A stretch of 64,000 nucleotides of DNA from Vulcanimicrobiota bacterium (GCA_019232905.1 JAFANA010000016.1:1-64000), one strand, 5' to 3'. Positions 9,017-19,912 are shown, counted from the first letter of the stretch. Numbers and translations: made by a program. Notes: generated from the letters alone by a model not told the origin.

Positions 9017-10318
9017 ATGTCACTACGCAATAAGCTCTTCGCGGACGGCCTCTACTGGTTCGTCTTCCGAATGGCGAACATGGGCATCGCCGCATTGCTC
9101 GGCATTCTCACGGCTCGCTTTCTCGGTCCGCACGGCCGCGGCATCTACTCGCTGCCGGTCGTTGCGTTCGCCGTCGCCACGGCTGCATTTCCTGGTCTGA
9201 ACAGCGCCGTGGCGTACTTTTTGCTGCGCCGTAAAGCGGGACGGGGAACGGTGAGCGCCGCCCTCAAATGCGCGGCCATATTCGTTGCCGGCGCAGTGCC
9301 GGTGGTCGTCGCCATCGCGTACGGAATGCACGCGCCTTGGGCTGCGATTCCGGCGATCCTTGCGCTACCCTCACCGGCGATTATCGGCATCGTCAATGGC
9401 TTCCAAATCGGCCTCGACCGCGTACGTATGGTGACGCAGGTCGCGGTCTTCAATACCCTCTTCCTCTTGATGTTGATGCTTGCGGCGTTTGCACTGCTCG
9501 GTCACGTGCCGGTCGCCGCGATCGCGTCCTGGGTCGTGGGGCAAAATCTTTTCGCACTCGGCGCCCTGATCTGGATGTTGAGGAAATCGCGCTCGTTGCC
9601 TGAAGGCTCGGTGTCAACGCGAGAGTTCCTCACCTACTCCCTGCGCGTAGGCGCCGTTTCGCTGATCTCACTCTTAAATTACCGTGCGGACGTCTTTATT
9701 GTAGCGGCACTCGGCGGACCGACGCTTCTGGGTATGTATACGCTTGCGGTTACCGCGGCCGAGATGTTACTGGCGACGACGCAAGTGACCGCAAACGTCA
9801 GTTCGCCACAAATCGGCGGAATGGAGTCGTCAAGTGCGGCGGCTCAATTGACGGCGCGTCTCGTGCGCAATAACGTGATCATTGCATCGGTCACCTGCGC
9901 GCTGTTGTGGGTCTTTGCACCCATTGCCGTCGGGTTGCTGTACGGTCACGCGTTCCTTCCCATGATTCCGGCATTTCGCGTCCTCTTGATCGGGGTTTTC
10001 GCAATGTCCCTCGGCAGTCCGATGTCAACGTATTTCACGATCCGGCTCGGAAGACCGCAAGTTCCTATGATCCTTGCCGGCCTCTCAGCCACAATTTGCG
10101 TCGTCGTCAGTTTTCTTCTCGTCGGACGGCTTGGTCTCGTCGGCGCGGCGATCGGATCGACGCTCGGATACGTCATCGGACAATCGATTGCGATCGCCTA
10201 CTTCACACGAGTGGCGAACCTCCGCGTTTCACTTCTTCTGCTGCCGCGATGGAGCGATCTCACCGCATATGCACTCGCGAGCGGCTCGATCATTCGACGG
10301 CTCAAACGCGCCGCATGA
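9017..10318 (+). CDS. Oligosaccharide flippase (Wzx/MATE-like)
   Basis: ~430 aa polytopic membrane protein with polysaccharide flippase N-terminus; first gene of a plus-strand EPS operon. Confidence 0.88.
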   Translation: MSLRNKLFADGLYWFVFRMANMGIAALLGILTARFLGPHGRGIYSLPVVAFAVATAAFPGLNSAVAYFLLRRKAGRGTVSAALKCAAIFVAGAVPVVVAIAYGMHAPWAAIPAILALPSPAIIGIVNGFQIGLDRVRMVTQVAVFNTLFLLMLMLAAFALLGHVPVAAIASWVVGQNLFALGALIWMLRKSRSLPEGSVSTREFLTYSLRVGAVSLISLLNYRADVFIVAALGGPTLLGMYTLAVTAAEMLLATTQVTANVSSPQIGGMESSSAAAQLTARLVRNNVIIASVTCALLWVFAPIAVGLLYGHAFLPMIPAFRVLLIGVFAMSLGSPMSTYFTIRLGRPQVPMILAGLSATICVVVSFLLVGRLGLVGAAIGSTLGYVIGQSIAIAYFTRVANLRVSLLLLPRWSDLTAYALASGSIIRRLKRAA

Positions 10319-11622
10319 AACTGCTGCTCGTTACAGCTCGCTTCCCGTTCGGGGGCAAGGAATCGTTTTTAACCGAAGAGGTCGCGCAGCTTGCACGGGA
10401 CTTCGACGTTATCGTGCTTCCGGCCACGCCGACTGACGAACCGCTTGCAGTTCCCGCGCTGGAAGGGCGCGCAGTACGCATGCCGCTGCTGTCTTCAAAG
10501 GTCGTGCGCATGGCGCTCGCCGAGACGATTCGCCGCCCCTTCTTGGTCGCACGAACGTTCGCTACCGTCGTAGCTATGCGGCGAACGTTCCGGGCAAAAG
10601 TGAGAAACATCGCGATTTTCCCGACCGCACTTGCAGCAGCGCGCCTTGTGCGCGAACGAGGAATCGAACACGTCCACGGATATTGGCTCACTACGCCTTC
10701 AACGATCGCATACGTCGTGTCGCGTCTCTGCGCGATTCCATGGAGCGCCAGCGGACATCGTCACGACCTCGTGCCTTTCAGCGTTCGCAACGGGACTGTG
10801 CCGCGCCCCGGATTCTTCAGCAGCGCGCAATTCATCCGCACGATTTCGCGGCAGGGAAAAGATCTTCTGCGGCCGGCTTTTTCGAACGGCGCGCCGCCGC
10901 TTCGCGTCATTCCCCTCGGTGTTTTGGTGCCGCCGCCGTGCTCGCCACCAAATCGTAACGACGGCGTCCTGCGTCTGCTGTGCGCCGCGAACCTCGAGCC
11001 CGTGAAGGGGCATGACGTGTTGCTGGAAGCGTTGCAAAGAGCCGGCAAACGCGTCAACGTGCATTGCACGATTGCAGGCGACGGTACGTTGCGCTCGGAC
11101 CTCGAGACGAAGGCGCGTGAACTCGGGCTCGAAGGCCTCGTAACGTTCGAAGGCGTCGTGCCTCACGCGCAGCTACTGGGCCGAATGTCGGCCGGCGAGT
11201 TCGACGCCGCGATCCTGGCAAGCCTCGACGAAGGGCCGCAGCGCTGCGAAGGCATCCCCGTTTTCCTGATGGAGTCGATGGCACGCGGGTTACCGGTGAT
11301 CGCAACGGGATCGGGCGCAGTCGGCGAACTGGTGAATCACTCAAACGGCATTCTTTGCGCCCCCGGTGACGTGAACGCGCTCGGCGACGCGATCGTCCGG
11401 CTCGCGGAAGACACTGCATTTCAAAATATCCTAGGGCGTGGCGGCCGCAAGACGATCCTCGAGGATTTCGACGCCTGCAAGACGACGAGTCAGCTTGCCG
11501 AGGCACTTTTGGAAAAGCGGGCGCGTTTAGGTCCTAAGACCCTAGCCGGAGGGGCGGTGGATGGGCGAACCGTTGTGTTGCGCGGCTCTACCGAGCGCGA
11601 CGAAGCACAGCTACAATCGTGA
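10315..11622 (+). CDS. Glycosyltransferase family 4
   Basis: GT4 motif EGIPVFLMESMARGLPVIATGSGAVGELV; ATG at 10315 overlaps the flippase stop (track start 9907 rejected). Confidence 0.92.
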   Translation: MKLLLVTARFPFGGKESFLTEEVAQLARDFDVIVLPATPTDEPLAVPALEGRAVRMPLLSSKVVRMALAETIRRPFLVARTFATVVAMRRTFRAKVRNIAIFPTALAAARLVRERGIEHVHGYWLTTPSTIAYVVSRLCAIPWSASGHRHDLVPFSVRNGTVPRPGFFSSAQFIRTISRQGKDLLRPAFSNGAPPLRVIPLGVLVPPPCSPPNRNDGVLRLLCAANLEPVKGHDVLLEALQRAGKRVNVHCTIAGDGTLRSDLETKARELGLEGLVTFEGVVPHAQLLGRMSAGEFDAAILASLDEGPQRCEGIPVFLMESMARGLPVIATGSGAVGELVNHSNGILCAPGDVNALGDAIVRLAEDTAFQNILGRGGRKTILEDFDACKTTSQLAEALLEKRARLGPKTLAGGAVDGRTVVLRGSTERDEAQLQS

Positions 11623-11647
11623 CCATCGGGGACATGGAACCGTTAAC

Positions 11648-12769
11648 ATGAGAGTGCTTCATATTATTACGAGCCTCACGGGAGGCGGCGCGGAGCGCTT
11701 CGTCGCGCACTTAGCTCCGACGCTTGCGACGCAGGTGGCGCATTGCGGCGTGATGACGATTTATCCGACGGCGATTCCGAACGACGTCGCGTCGAGCGAC
11801 GTCGATGTGTTGCAGATTTCCCGCAAGGGCCGATACGAAGCCGCCTTTCTCGCGCGAATGGTCTCGTCCATCCGCGCGTGGCGACCCGACGTTGTGCACA
11901 CACACATGAAGGGCGGCACCTATTGGGGACGTCTTACGGCTTTGCTGGCCGGCGTTCCCGCGATCGTGCGAACGGAGCACCTTCCATGCGACGTCCACGA
12001 TCGCGTGCCCGGTACGGCACTCGCCGACCGCTTCTTGAATGCAAACACAACATCGATCGTGACGTTCTTCCGCGAGCAAGCCGAGTTTCTCGCTCGCTAC
12101 GAAAACTTCAACCCGTCGAAGATCGCCGTTATTCCGAACGGAATAAAACACGGGCCGCCCCCGGATGCGACGGCGATCGCGGACGGGCGCAAGCGCCTCG
12201 GCGTTCCACCCGGCTTCTTCTCGATCGTGGTGCTCGGCAATTTACACCGCCACAAAAATCAGCGGCTCGCGCTGCAAGCGTTCGCGGCGATGAGCGCCGA
12301 CCGCCGGCGGCATTCGCATCTGTACTTTCTCGGTGAAGGTGACGACCGCATCGCGCTCACCGCAATGGCGCAGGATCTCGGTCTTAACGAGAACGTGACC
12401 TTCCTCGGTTTCCGCAACGATGTCCTACGATTGCTGCCGGGCGCCGATCTTGCGCTCGTGCCGTCGACCAGCGAAGGCATGCCGCTCGCGATGATCGAGG
12501 AGATGAGCGCGGGCGTACCGATCGTGTCGACGCCTTGGCTCGGCGCCAAAGAGATGCTCGCCGGCGGTGACCTCGGACTCATTGCGCAAGATTGGACACC
12601 GAGCGCGCTCGCGAAGGGCATCGAGCGCGTGTTCGACGAGCGCAGTGCTTTTCGCGAAAAAGCGCGTGCCGTTCAAGCATACGTCCGTGAAGAGTACGAC
12701 ATCGGCGCCACCGCGCGACGGCACGTCGAACTTTATGAGCGTTTACTCGTCACCCCGAAGGTCGCATGA
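11648..12769 (+). CDS. Glycosyltransferase family 4
   Basis: MRVLHIITSLTGGGAERFV N-terminus; STSEGMPLAMIEEMSAGVPIVSTPWLGAKEML; start at ATG 11648. Confidence 0.93.
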   Translation: MRVLHIITSLTGGGAERFVAHLAPTLATQVAHCGVMTIYPTAIPNDVASSDVDVLQISRKGRYEAAFLARMVSSIRAWRPDVVHTHMKGGTYWGRLTALLAGVPAIVRTEHLPCDVHDRVPGTALADRFLNANTTSIVTFFREQAEFLARYENFNPSKIAVIPNGIKHGPPPDATAIADGRKRLGVPPGFFSIVVLGNLHRHKNQRLALQAFAAMSADRRRHSHLYFLGEGDDRIALTAMAQDLGLNENVTFLGFRNDVLRLLPGADLALVPSTSEGMPLAMIEEMSAGVPIVSTPWLGAKEMLAGGDLGLIAQDWTPSALAKGIERVFDERSAFREKARAVQAYVREEYDIGATARRHVELYERLLVTPKVA

Positions 12770-14109
12770 AAACATTCGCAATTCTTTTTTTGGCGTTCGC
12801 GTTACTTCCCCTCAACGCGGTTGCCGCTCAAGTCCCGTCACACATTCCAACCTGGGCGTTCGACCAGAAGTTTGCCGAAGGCAAAGATGCATCGTCCAGT
12901 GACGTACAGCGGTACTTAACGTACGCCGAAAGCGGGTTCGGCAACGACAAGCCCGTGCGAGACTGCCGCGGAAGCGGCGCGTGTTCATCGGTGTTCTACT
13001 TCGATCCCGGGTTCGTCTATTACAGCGACGTGTGCCCGTTCACGTTTTCTAAGGATGTCATCGCCGCCGCAAGTGAGGATTGGTATGTGCACTTGCCCGG
13101 TTATTCCGACCAGGCGCACCGCATCCAAGGCAGCTACATCAAGACATGTAAGGGAATGCGCATCACGGCCTCCGTGTATGCGCTCAATCAAAGCAATCCC
13201 GCAGTGGGTCAGTTCTTCGCTCAGTACTTACAACGCAACGCGGACAACTGGGACTACTACCTGATGGACGACACGTCCAGCGTCCTCAAAAGTCAAACAT
13301 ACGGGCCCGGCGGCGGGTTCTGTAAAGGCGGCGGCACACTCAACGGGTATTGCACGCGAACGCAAGAATGGACCAACGACACCGACGTCGTCAATGCCCA
13401 CGGGACATTCGTTTCACGGCTGAAACACGTGAACGGCGCGCCGATGCGCGTCTTTTACAACGGCGTATCCTTCGACGCATCAGGCAGCCCACGGGTCGAG
13501 CTGCTCCGCTTGAGTTCGCAATTCGTCGGCGCGATCTGCGAAAATTGCGTCGTGAACAACGGCACCCTACGGGCAAATATGTACGCGAAGGTGCTCGACA
13601 CAATGGCTCTCATCGGGCAAACGCCGAACGCGGCATTCGTCGAACAGAACACCGGCAAGTCGCCGCCCGGCAGTGACGATCAGATCGCGCAGCGGTTAGT
13701 AACTACCGCCATGGCGTGGCTCGGTTTTATCGACAATCGCACGATCGTCTTCCCGAATCTCGAATTCAACACGACGAATCTGGCAGTGTGGCCGGAAAAC
13801 GACATCTATCCGACGCAGCCGGTGCAGACGATGCGTCGCGGGAATGGCGATCTGAGCGTCGGCGCTTCCGTTTGGCGGCGGGAATTCGCGCAATGCTATC
13901 TCCGAGGCAAGCCGATCGGACCGTGCGCGGCCGTAGTCAACGGCAGCAGCGCGAGCGTTACGCCGTCCCAAAACTGGTTCACCGCGCGCTTGTCGCATGC
14001 CGTCGCACTCAAGGGCGGCGATGCGCTAAACGGCGGCACGGTTTCGCTCGATAGTCAGTCTGCATCGACGTCGATCGATCCAGGCCATGCACTATTACTC
14101 GTCCGATGA
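12766..14109 (+). CDS. Secreted Cys-rich protein, five-member paralog family (copy A); glycosidase-like barrel suspected
   Basis: Signal peptide; shares YLTYAxxGxGN(D)K, FYFDP, MDDTS, YGPGGGFC, CE(N/D)CVVN, GP/QCAA and LLVR end with copies B-E; 10 conserved Cys. Confidence 0.85.
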   Translation: MKTFAILFLAFALLPLNAVAAQVPSHIPTWAFDQKFAEGKDASSSDVQRYLTYAESGFGNDKPVRDCRGSGACSSVFYFDPGFVYYSDVCPFTFSKDVIAAASEDWYVHLPGYSDQAHRIQGSYIKTCKGMRITASVYALNQSNPAVGQFFAQYLQRNADNWDYYLMDDTSSVLKSQTYGPGGGFCKGGGTLNGYCTRTQEWTNDTDVVNAHGTFVSRLKHVNGAPMRVFYNGVSFDASGSPRVELLRLSSQFVGAICENCVVNNGTLRANMYAKVLDTMALIGQTPNAAFVEQNTGKSPPGSDDQIAQRLVTTAMAWLGFIDNRTIVFPNLEFNTTNLAVWPENDIYPTQPVQTMRRGNGDLSVGASVWRREFAQCYLRGKPIGPCAAVVNGSSASVTPSQNWFTARLSHAVALKGGDALNGGTVSLDSQSASTSIDPGHALLLVR

Positions 14110-15155
14110 GCGGCACGCGTACCATTTGTGAGGTCATCGACTATTGGGGTGAGACCGGAGGCAGCTTCATCCCGGCAATGACGGCGCTCGCAAGTGCAAT
14201 CCGCAAGCGCGGTGAGCGTTACGTCGTGATATCGACGGACGTACCGGGCGCCTCATGGTATAACGACTTGATCGAAGCCGGGGCAGAGCTGCGGCTCATC
14301 CACGACGCGAGCGAAGTAGCCCCAAATCTAAAGGCCATACGGCCCGATATCATTCATTCTCATTTCACGAAGTATGATGTCGCAGTCGCGCGGTCGGCGT
14401 TTCGTTCGAAGGTTCTGTGGCACGTGCACTCGACGCGCGGAGCCTCTTCGACCGTCGAAGAACTACGCGCGCGGGTAAAGTACATGGTCATCGGCGCCGG
14501 CATCCGGCAGTGGGTCTGTGTATCGAATGGCATCGCGAGTCAAGTGCTCGAGCGCGGCGCGCCGAAATCACGCGTTCGCGTCGTACCAAACGGGATCGAC
14601 ACGACGCGCTTCCGGCCGCCGACTGCTTCCGAACGTGAAGCAGCACGCGCGCAATTCGGCATCGCCGAAACCGATCGTGTCATTCTCTTCTTCGATCGCA
14701 CGGCGATCAAGGGTGGCCGCGTGGTGCGCGAGGCATTGGAACGATTGCCGGGATATCGTTTGCTGGTCAATGGGGGACCTCAAGAAGACTGGCAATCCTT
14801 CGCACGGCGTTACGACGTCGTATTGTCGCCACGATTGGCGGATCCACGACCACTGTATTGGGCCGCGGACGCGTTCGTGCTGGCGAGTTTCGGCGAAGGA
14901 TTTGCCTACGTACTCGCGGAGGCCGCAGCGTCCGGGCTGCCCGTCGCGACGAGCGACATCGCGCCCGCGCGTGAAATGGTGGGCGGCGTCGACGGCGCGT
15001 TCATGTTCCCGCCCGGCGATGCGCAAGCATTGTCTGAATCGATCTCCCGCGCGATCGACCATGGGCCATCGGATGCGCTCGCCGAACGCATCGCAACGTT
15101 CTTTAGTTTAGATCGCTGGACGAGCGATATGCTGAGCGTCTACGACGCGGTCTAA
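14106..15155 (+). CDS. Glycosyltransferase family 4
   Basis: GT4 C-terminal motif FGEGFAYVLAEAAASGLPVATSDIAPAREMVGG. Confidence 0.92.
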   Translation: MSGTRTICEVIDYWGETGGSFIPAMTALASAIRKRGERYVVISTDVPGASWYNDLIEAGAELRLIHDASEVAPNLKAIRPDIIHSHFTKYDVAVARSAFRSKVLWHVHSTRGASSTVEELRARVKYMVIGAGIRQWVCVSNGIASQVLERGAPKSRVRVVPNGIDTTRFRPPTASEREAARAQFGIAETDRVILFFDRTAIKGGRVVREALERLPGYRLLVNGGPQEDWQSFARRYDVVLSPRLADPRPLYWAADAFVLASFGEGFAYVLAEAAASGLPVATSDIAPAREMVGGVDGAFMFPPGDAQALSESISRAIDHGPSDALAERIATFFSLDRWTSDMLSVYDAV

Positions 15156-16391
15156 GAGCCGCGCGAAGCTTCCCGCAATCGTTGACGCGCTGAACGGAAT
15201 CAAGTGTTCCGCGTCAACAATAGGAACCCGATGTGCTCGATGCTCTTCCACTGCGGCGCGAACCGCTTCTTTGAGCGCAGCTGCCGTGCGCACGCGTCCT
15301 CCCGATTGCGTTGTGGTCAGCACGTCGTCGATGGCGCTGCGTTCGGGGCCGCCCACGGCAAGGATCGGCCGGCGCGCGCCGAGATATTCGAAGAGCTTCC
15401 CGGTCACAATACCTTCGGTGTTCGCGCCTTCCCACAGCAAGACCAACAAACGGTTAGCACGCCGTTCCGCCGCCATGACGGCTTCGCGCGATACAAAGCC
15501 CATAACGCGCACGACCGGCTGTAGCCGATTGACTTCGATCGCTTGCGTCAACCAGGCTTCGCTCTTTGCATAGAGATCGACGCGAACTTCATCGGCTAAA
15601 ATCGTGCCGTCATCGATCAACGAACGAATGGCCTCAAAGAGTGGACGTGGATCGCGCCGCCCTTGAAAGAACTGCCCAGCATAAAGGAACGTGCAGGCGT
15701 CACCGAGCTCGAACGGAACGCCGGCCCACTCTTCCGGATCGAAGGCATTGGGAATGACTTCGACCGGTACGTCTTTGCGATGCGATCGAAGCACGCGCGC
15801 GAGCGGTTCGCTGATCGTCGTTACGGCATCGACGGATCGTAGCGTCCACCGTTCGAGTACGGAGTCGACGGCATTCCGTACGCCGCTTCCGTAATAGCCG
15901 CTGTCGGACCAGAGATCACGAAAATCCGCAACCCACGGAATTTTCGGTGTCAACGATGCGAGGATCAGGTTGGTCGTAAACGGCGGCGACGATGAAAGAA
16001 TCGCATCGAATCGACCGCTTCGAAGTAATTCGCCTACGACGCCGCGTCCGCGCGGAAACCAGCCGACTTCAGGGTCAGGATAATTCAACAGCGTGTATCC
16101 AAAGGAAAACGCCCGTTGCTTGAGCGACAGGCGTTGACCCTTTGGTGCGACCGCGACGCCGAGGGTAGCGTGCGCGCTTTTCGATCCGAACCCGACGGCC
16201 TGTTTTACCGCCGCGCTGAGATCGAGGTACGGCGTCTGAATGACATTCTCATCGGCTCCCGGCAGCTCTGCCGTAACGACTTGTACTTCCCAGCCGTGTT
16301 CAGGAAGATACCGGACGAGTTGGCGGGTTCGCGTCGTCGCGACGCCCGCGCGCGGCGGCGTGTAGTAAGACAGGAACAGCAGTCGTCGCAT
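15108..16391 (-). CDS. Glycosyltransferase family 4 (WcaI-like)
   Basis: MRRLLFLSYYTPPRAGVATTRTRQLVRYLPEHGWEV; GIVTGKLFEYLGARRPILAVGG; converges with the upstream GT, 48-bp tail overlap. Confidence 0.9.
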   Translation of the reverse strand: MRRLLFLSYYTPPRAGVATTRTRQLVRYLPEHGWEVQVVTAELPGADENVIQTPYLDLSAAVKQAVGFGSKSAHATLGVAVAPKGQRLSLKQRAFSFGYTLLNYPDPEVGWFPRGRGVVGELLRSGRFDAILSSSPPFTTNLILASLTPKIPWVADFRDLWSDSGYYGSGVRNAVDSVLERWTLRSVDAVTTISEPLARVLRSHRKDVPVEVIPNAFDPEEWAGVPFELGDACTFLYAGQFFQGRRDPRPLFEAIRSLIDDGTILADEVRVDLYAKSEAWLTQAIEVNRLQPVVRVMGFVSREAVMAAERRANRLLVLLWEGANTEGIVTGKLFEYLGARRPILAVGGPERSAIDDVLTTTQSGGRVRTAAALKEAVRAAVEEHRAHRVPIVDAEHLIPFSASTIAGSFARLLDRVVDAQHIARPAI

Positions 16392-16430
16392 TGTTTCTGC
16401 CTTCGCCGCCGCGCTCGGCGTTCATTGCAA

Positions 16431-17981
16431 CTATTTCACGAGGATTGTTGCCGCGCCGGCTCCGAGCGAGCCGACGCCGGGAGTAAAGTACGCCGTGTTC
16501 AGCACCGTCGTACCGCCGCTCAAAATGTCGCCGCCCGACATTTGGAGGATGTGATGGTACGTTTGCTGCAGCCACGCGGCGGCGATCGGAACGGGTGACG
16601 ACGTCGAGTTGACGATCGCGGCGCACGGTCCGATCGGGGACTGGTTGTTGTAGCACGACGCGAATTCACGACGATACACGCCGGGTGCAACTTGAAGATC
16701 CGTCGCGCCTGACGTCATCGATTGCAGCGGCTGCGTGGGATAGAGCAGATCTTCCGGCCACACGGCGAGATTGTTCGTGTTGTCTTCGAGGTTCGGGAAC
16801 ACGATCGTGTGGCCTTCGCTATAACCAAGCCACGCCATTGCAGTCGTCAGATAACGTGCTGCGAGTTGTGCCGTGCTTGCCGTAGGCGAAGAGCCGGTGT
16901 TCAACTCGATGAACGCCGCGCCCGGGATTGCATCGATTTGCGCCATGGCGTTGAGCACCGGAGCGAACATATTCGGACGCGGCGTGCCGGCGTTAACGAT
17001 GCAATTTTCACAAACGGCGCCCATGAAATGTCCGGAACCCATTGAGAGCAACTGGAGATTGAGCGGCGTCTGTCCGGAGAAACTCACACCGTTGAAGAAA
17101 AACTGCATCGGTTGGCCGTTCGTATGGCTGAGCGACGATGCAAAGGTCAAATGCGCTTGCGCGACGGCACTGTCGTTCGGATACTCTTGCGTCGAGCTGC
17201 ACCAGTGGTTCGGTAGCGAGTCTTGGCAGAAGCCGCCGCCCGGACCGTACGTTTGGCTCAGCACGAGCGTGCTCGTGTCGTCCATGAAGTAGTAGTCCCA
17301 CTTGTCGCCGTTGCTCTGCAAATAGTTCTGGTAGTACGCGGCTACGTTCGGCGACGCGTCATTCGCAAGATAGACCGGAATCGTGACTGTCGCGCCTTGG
17401 CACGACTGCGCGTACGAGCCCTGAACGCGGTGCGCGAAATCCGTGTATCCGGCCTCGTGAACGAACCATGACTCATCGGAACCGGCGGCCGCGATAAACG
17501 CGGCGCTTTCGGCCATCGGACAGGTCGGGCTCGCGTACTTGAAGTTCGGATCGACGTAGAACACCGACGAACAGGTCTTCGGCGAACCGGAGCAGTCGCT
17601 TTGGGCCTTGCCGTTGCCGGCGCCGCCTTCGGCGTATGTCAAGTATTGTGCGACGGCTGAGCTTGGTGCGTTCGCGCCCTCCGCCCAATACTCGTCAAAC
17701 GCCCATGTCTGAATATGGGCGGGCACGGAAGTGTTCGGTGTCGGTGACGCGCTCGGCGAGGCAGATGGTCCCGCAGATGCGGCGCCGGTTAATGGGGCGG
17801 CAGCTCCCGGCTGGCCCGGGGCCGCTGCGGCGCCTTGCGCGGCGCTTCCATTCGGGGTGATCGAGCCTCCGCCACCGCCGCCGCATGCCGCGAGCGCGGC
17901 AGTCAGGACGATCGCGCAAAGGCCCACGACGGGACGGCGGAACGCGCCAAATTTCGAGTCTTTATAGGACGCGTGATTCAC
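16431..17981 (-). CDS. Cys-rich lipoprotein, five-member paralog family (copy B)
   Basis: Probable GTG start 17981 after AAGGAG; lipobox LAAC; family motifs as copy A. Confidence 0.85.
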   Translation of the reverse strand: MNHASYKDSKFGAFRRPVVGLCAIVLTAALAACGGGGGGSITPNGSAAQGAAAAPGQPGAAAPLTGAASAGPSASPSASPTPNTSVPAHIQTWAFDEYWAEGANAPSSAVAQYLTYAEGGAGNGKAQSDCSGSPKTCSSVFYVDPNFKYASPTCPMAESAAFIAAAGSDESWFVHEAGYTDFAHRVQGSYAQSCQGATVTIPVYLANDASPNVAAYYQNYLQSNGDKWDYYFMDDTSTLVLSQTYGPGGGFCQDSLPNHWCSSTQEYPNDSAVAQAHLTFASSLSHTNGQPMQFFFNGVSFSGQTPLNLQLLSMGSGHFMGAVCENCIVNAGTPRPNMFAPVLNAMAQIDAIPGAAFIELNTGSSPTASTAQLAARYLTTAMAWLGYSEGHTIVFPNLEDNTNNLAVWPEDLLYPTQPLQSMTSGATDLQVAPGVYRREFASCYNNQSPIGPCAAIVNSTSSPVPIAAAWLQQTYHHILQMSGGDILSGGTTVLNTAYFTPGVGSLGAGAATILVK

Positions 17982-18385
17982 GGAGGTTACTCCTTCGCAG
18001 CAGGTTTGGAGAGAGAAGGTCTGCTGCGTAAAGTAATCGTGCGAACAAGCGTCCATAATAGCGCTCTTACGCAGACTTTACATTCTGTTATTTGACTGCT
18101 GTGAAATTGGCTTCCGCTAGATCACTCATTCTCAGGGCGAGCGAGCCCATAGCTAGCATCGCGGCAAGCGACTACCACGCTCTGTAAAAACTCAGCTAAG
18201 CGAGCCCCTCCAACGGCTCGATTTTGTGCTCAGTACCTGCCTGCTAAGCAGACTAACGAGCGTCCGGAAGAGCGTTGACGCTGTGTTTCACCGCCACTAC
18301 TCTGCCCCGAAGAGCACCCCCACTGGCGCTTTCTTTCCCACTAGGTGCTCAGTTAATGCTACGCCTAACTAATCAGGAGGCTTAC

Positions 18386-19912
18386 TTGAGCCGATCCTCT
18401 CTGCTTTCGTTATGTGCGCTCGCCGGTTTGCTTGCTGCTTGTAGCGGCCAGCAATCTGCTTATACGCCGACGAGCCCCATGAGCGACGCAACCACGGGCG
18501 CCGCCGCAGCACAAGCACCGGCCCAAAGCGCCACAAACACTTCCACCGCTGCTGCCCCCGGGCAGTCTCAAGCGGTAACCTCTGCAGCGAATGCCTCTTC
18601 TGTCGTCCCAATGGCGACGACCAGCGTCCCGCAGCATATCGCCACCTGGGCGAAAGACTTTTATTGGGGTGCCGGCGCCAACGGCAGCTCCGCGCAAGTC
18701 CGCCAGTATCTGACATACGCACAGGGCGGCCTCGGCGACGCCAAAGCGTCCAACGACTGCACCGGCTCGAACGGCTGCAGCTCGATCTTTTATTTCGATC
18801 CGAACTTTTTCTACGACGAAAGCGCGTGCGGCAGCGCGGAATCGACCCAGATTCTGAAAAACGCGAACGAGTCGTGGTACGTCCATCTCACGGGCTATTC
18901 CGATTCAGCGCACCGCGCGCAAGGTTCGTACACGATGACGTGCGGCGGTAAGACCGTAACGATCCCGGTCTACGCGATGAACAGCCTCAGCACGAGCATG
19001 CAGAGCTACTACACGTCATACTTCCACACGAATGCGGCGGCATTCAACTACTTCATGATGGACGACACGAGCGCAAAAGTCCTCAGTCAGTTCTACGGCC
19101 CGGGCGGCGGCTTCTGTTGGAACGTCTCGCCGAACCATTGGTGCAGCGCGACGCAAGAGATGCCGACGGATGCATCCGTTGTTGCGGAGCACGTCGCGCT
19201 CGGTAAGGCCCTCACGCACCCGAACGGTACGCCGATGCAAGGCTTTTTCAACGGCATCAACTTCTCGGGTACCACGGTCAACGGTCTGAGCATTCTGTCG
19301 TCAGCCGGCTCGCCGTACGTCGGTGCCTGGTGTGAAGACTGCGTCGTCAACTCCGGCACGTTCCGTCCGACGATGTACGCGAACGTCCTCAACGCAATGG
19401 CGCAAATCGACAAAATCCCGAATTCGCGCTTCGTCGAACTGAACCACGGTGAATCTGCGATCGGAAGCGCGGCGCAGATCGCGCAACGTGAAATCACGAC
19501 TGCAATCGCGTGGCTCGGATACAGCGAAGGCCATACGGTCGTTTACCCGGACCTCGAGGCGAACACCAATAACCTCGCGGTGTTCCCTGAAAACTCGATC
19601 TATCCGACGGGTCCGCTCCAGACGATGAATGCCGGCGCGACCGACATCCAAGTCGCACCCGGCGTGTATCGCCGTGAATTCAGCGCGTGTTACAACGCAG
19701 GCGTTGCGATCGGCCCCTGCGCCTCAATCGTGAACGCGAACAGCTCGACGGTCGTCGTGAAGTCGGCGTGGTTGAGCCAAACGTACGGACACTTGGTTGT
19801 AATGTCGGGCGGCGACATTCCAGCCGGCGGCAAAGTGAACCTAACGAGCACTCCCTTTGTTGCGAATTCGACAACACTCGGCGGAGCGCAAGGCATGCTC
19901 ATCGTTCGTTAA
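18386..19912 (+). CDS. Cys-rich lipoprotein, five-member paralog family (copy C)
   Basis: TTG start preceded by AGGAGG; lipobox LLAAC; family motifs. Confidence 0.85.
   Translation: MSRSSLLSLCALAGLLAACSGQQSAYTPTSPMSDATTGAAAAQAPAQSATNTSTAAAPGQSQAVTSAANASSVVPMATTSVPQHIATWAKDFYWGAGANGSSAQVRQYLTYAQGGLGDAKASNDCTGSNGCSSIFYFDPNFFYDESACGSAESTQILKNANESWYVHLTGYSDSAHRAQGSYTMTCGGKTVTIPVYAMNSLSTSMQSYYTSYFHTNAAAFNYFMMDDTSAKVLSQFYGPGGGFCWNVSPNHWCSATQEMPTDASVVAEHVALGKALTHPNGTPMQGFFNGINFSGTTVNGLSILSSAGSPYVGAWCEDCVVNSGTFRPTMYANVLNAMAQIDKIPNSRFVELNHGESAIGSAAQIAQREITTAIAWLGYSEGHTVVYPDLEANTNNLAVFPENSIYPTGPLQTMNAGATDIQVAPGVYRREFSACYNAGVAIGPCASIVNANSSTVVVKSAWLSQTYGHLVVMSGGDIPAGGKVNLTSTPFVANSTTLGGAQGMLIVR

Noticed and set aside
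9907-10314. N-terminal extension of the 571-aa plus-strand GT ORF
   Set aside because: Overlaps the flippase coding sequence in another frame; the GT N-terminus MKLLLVTARFPF begins at 10315.
18060-18385. Cyclic-di-GMP (GEMM) riboswitch in the leader of paralog C
   Set aside because: Compared by eye with the GEMM-I consensus; no matching core was found, so no riboswitch class is claimed.
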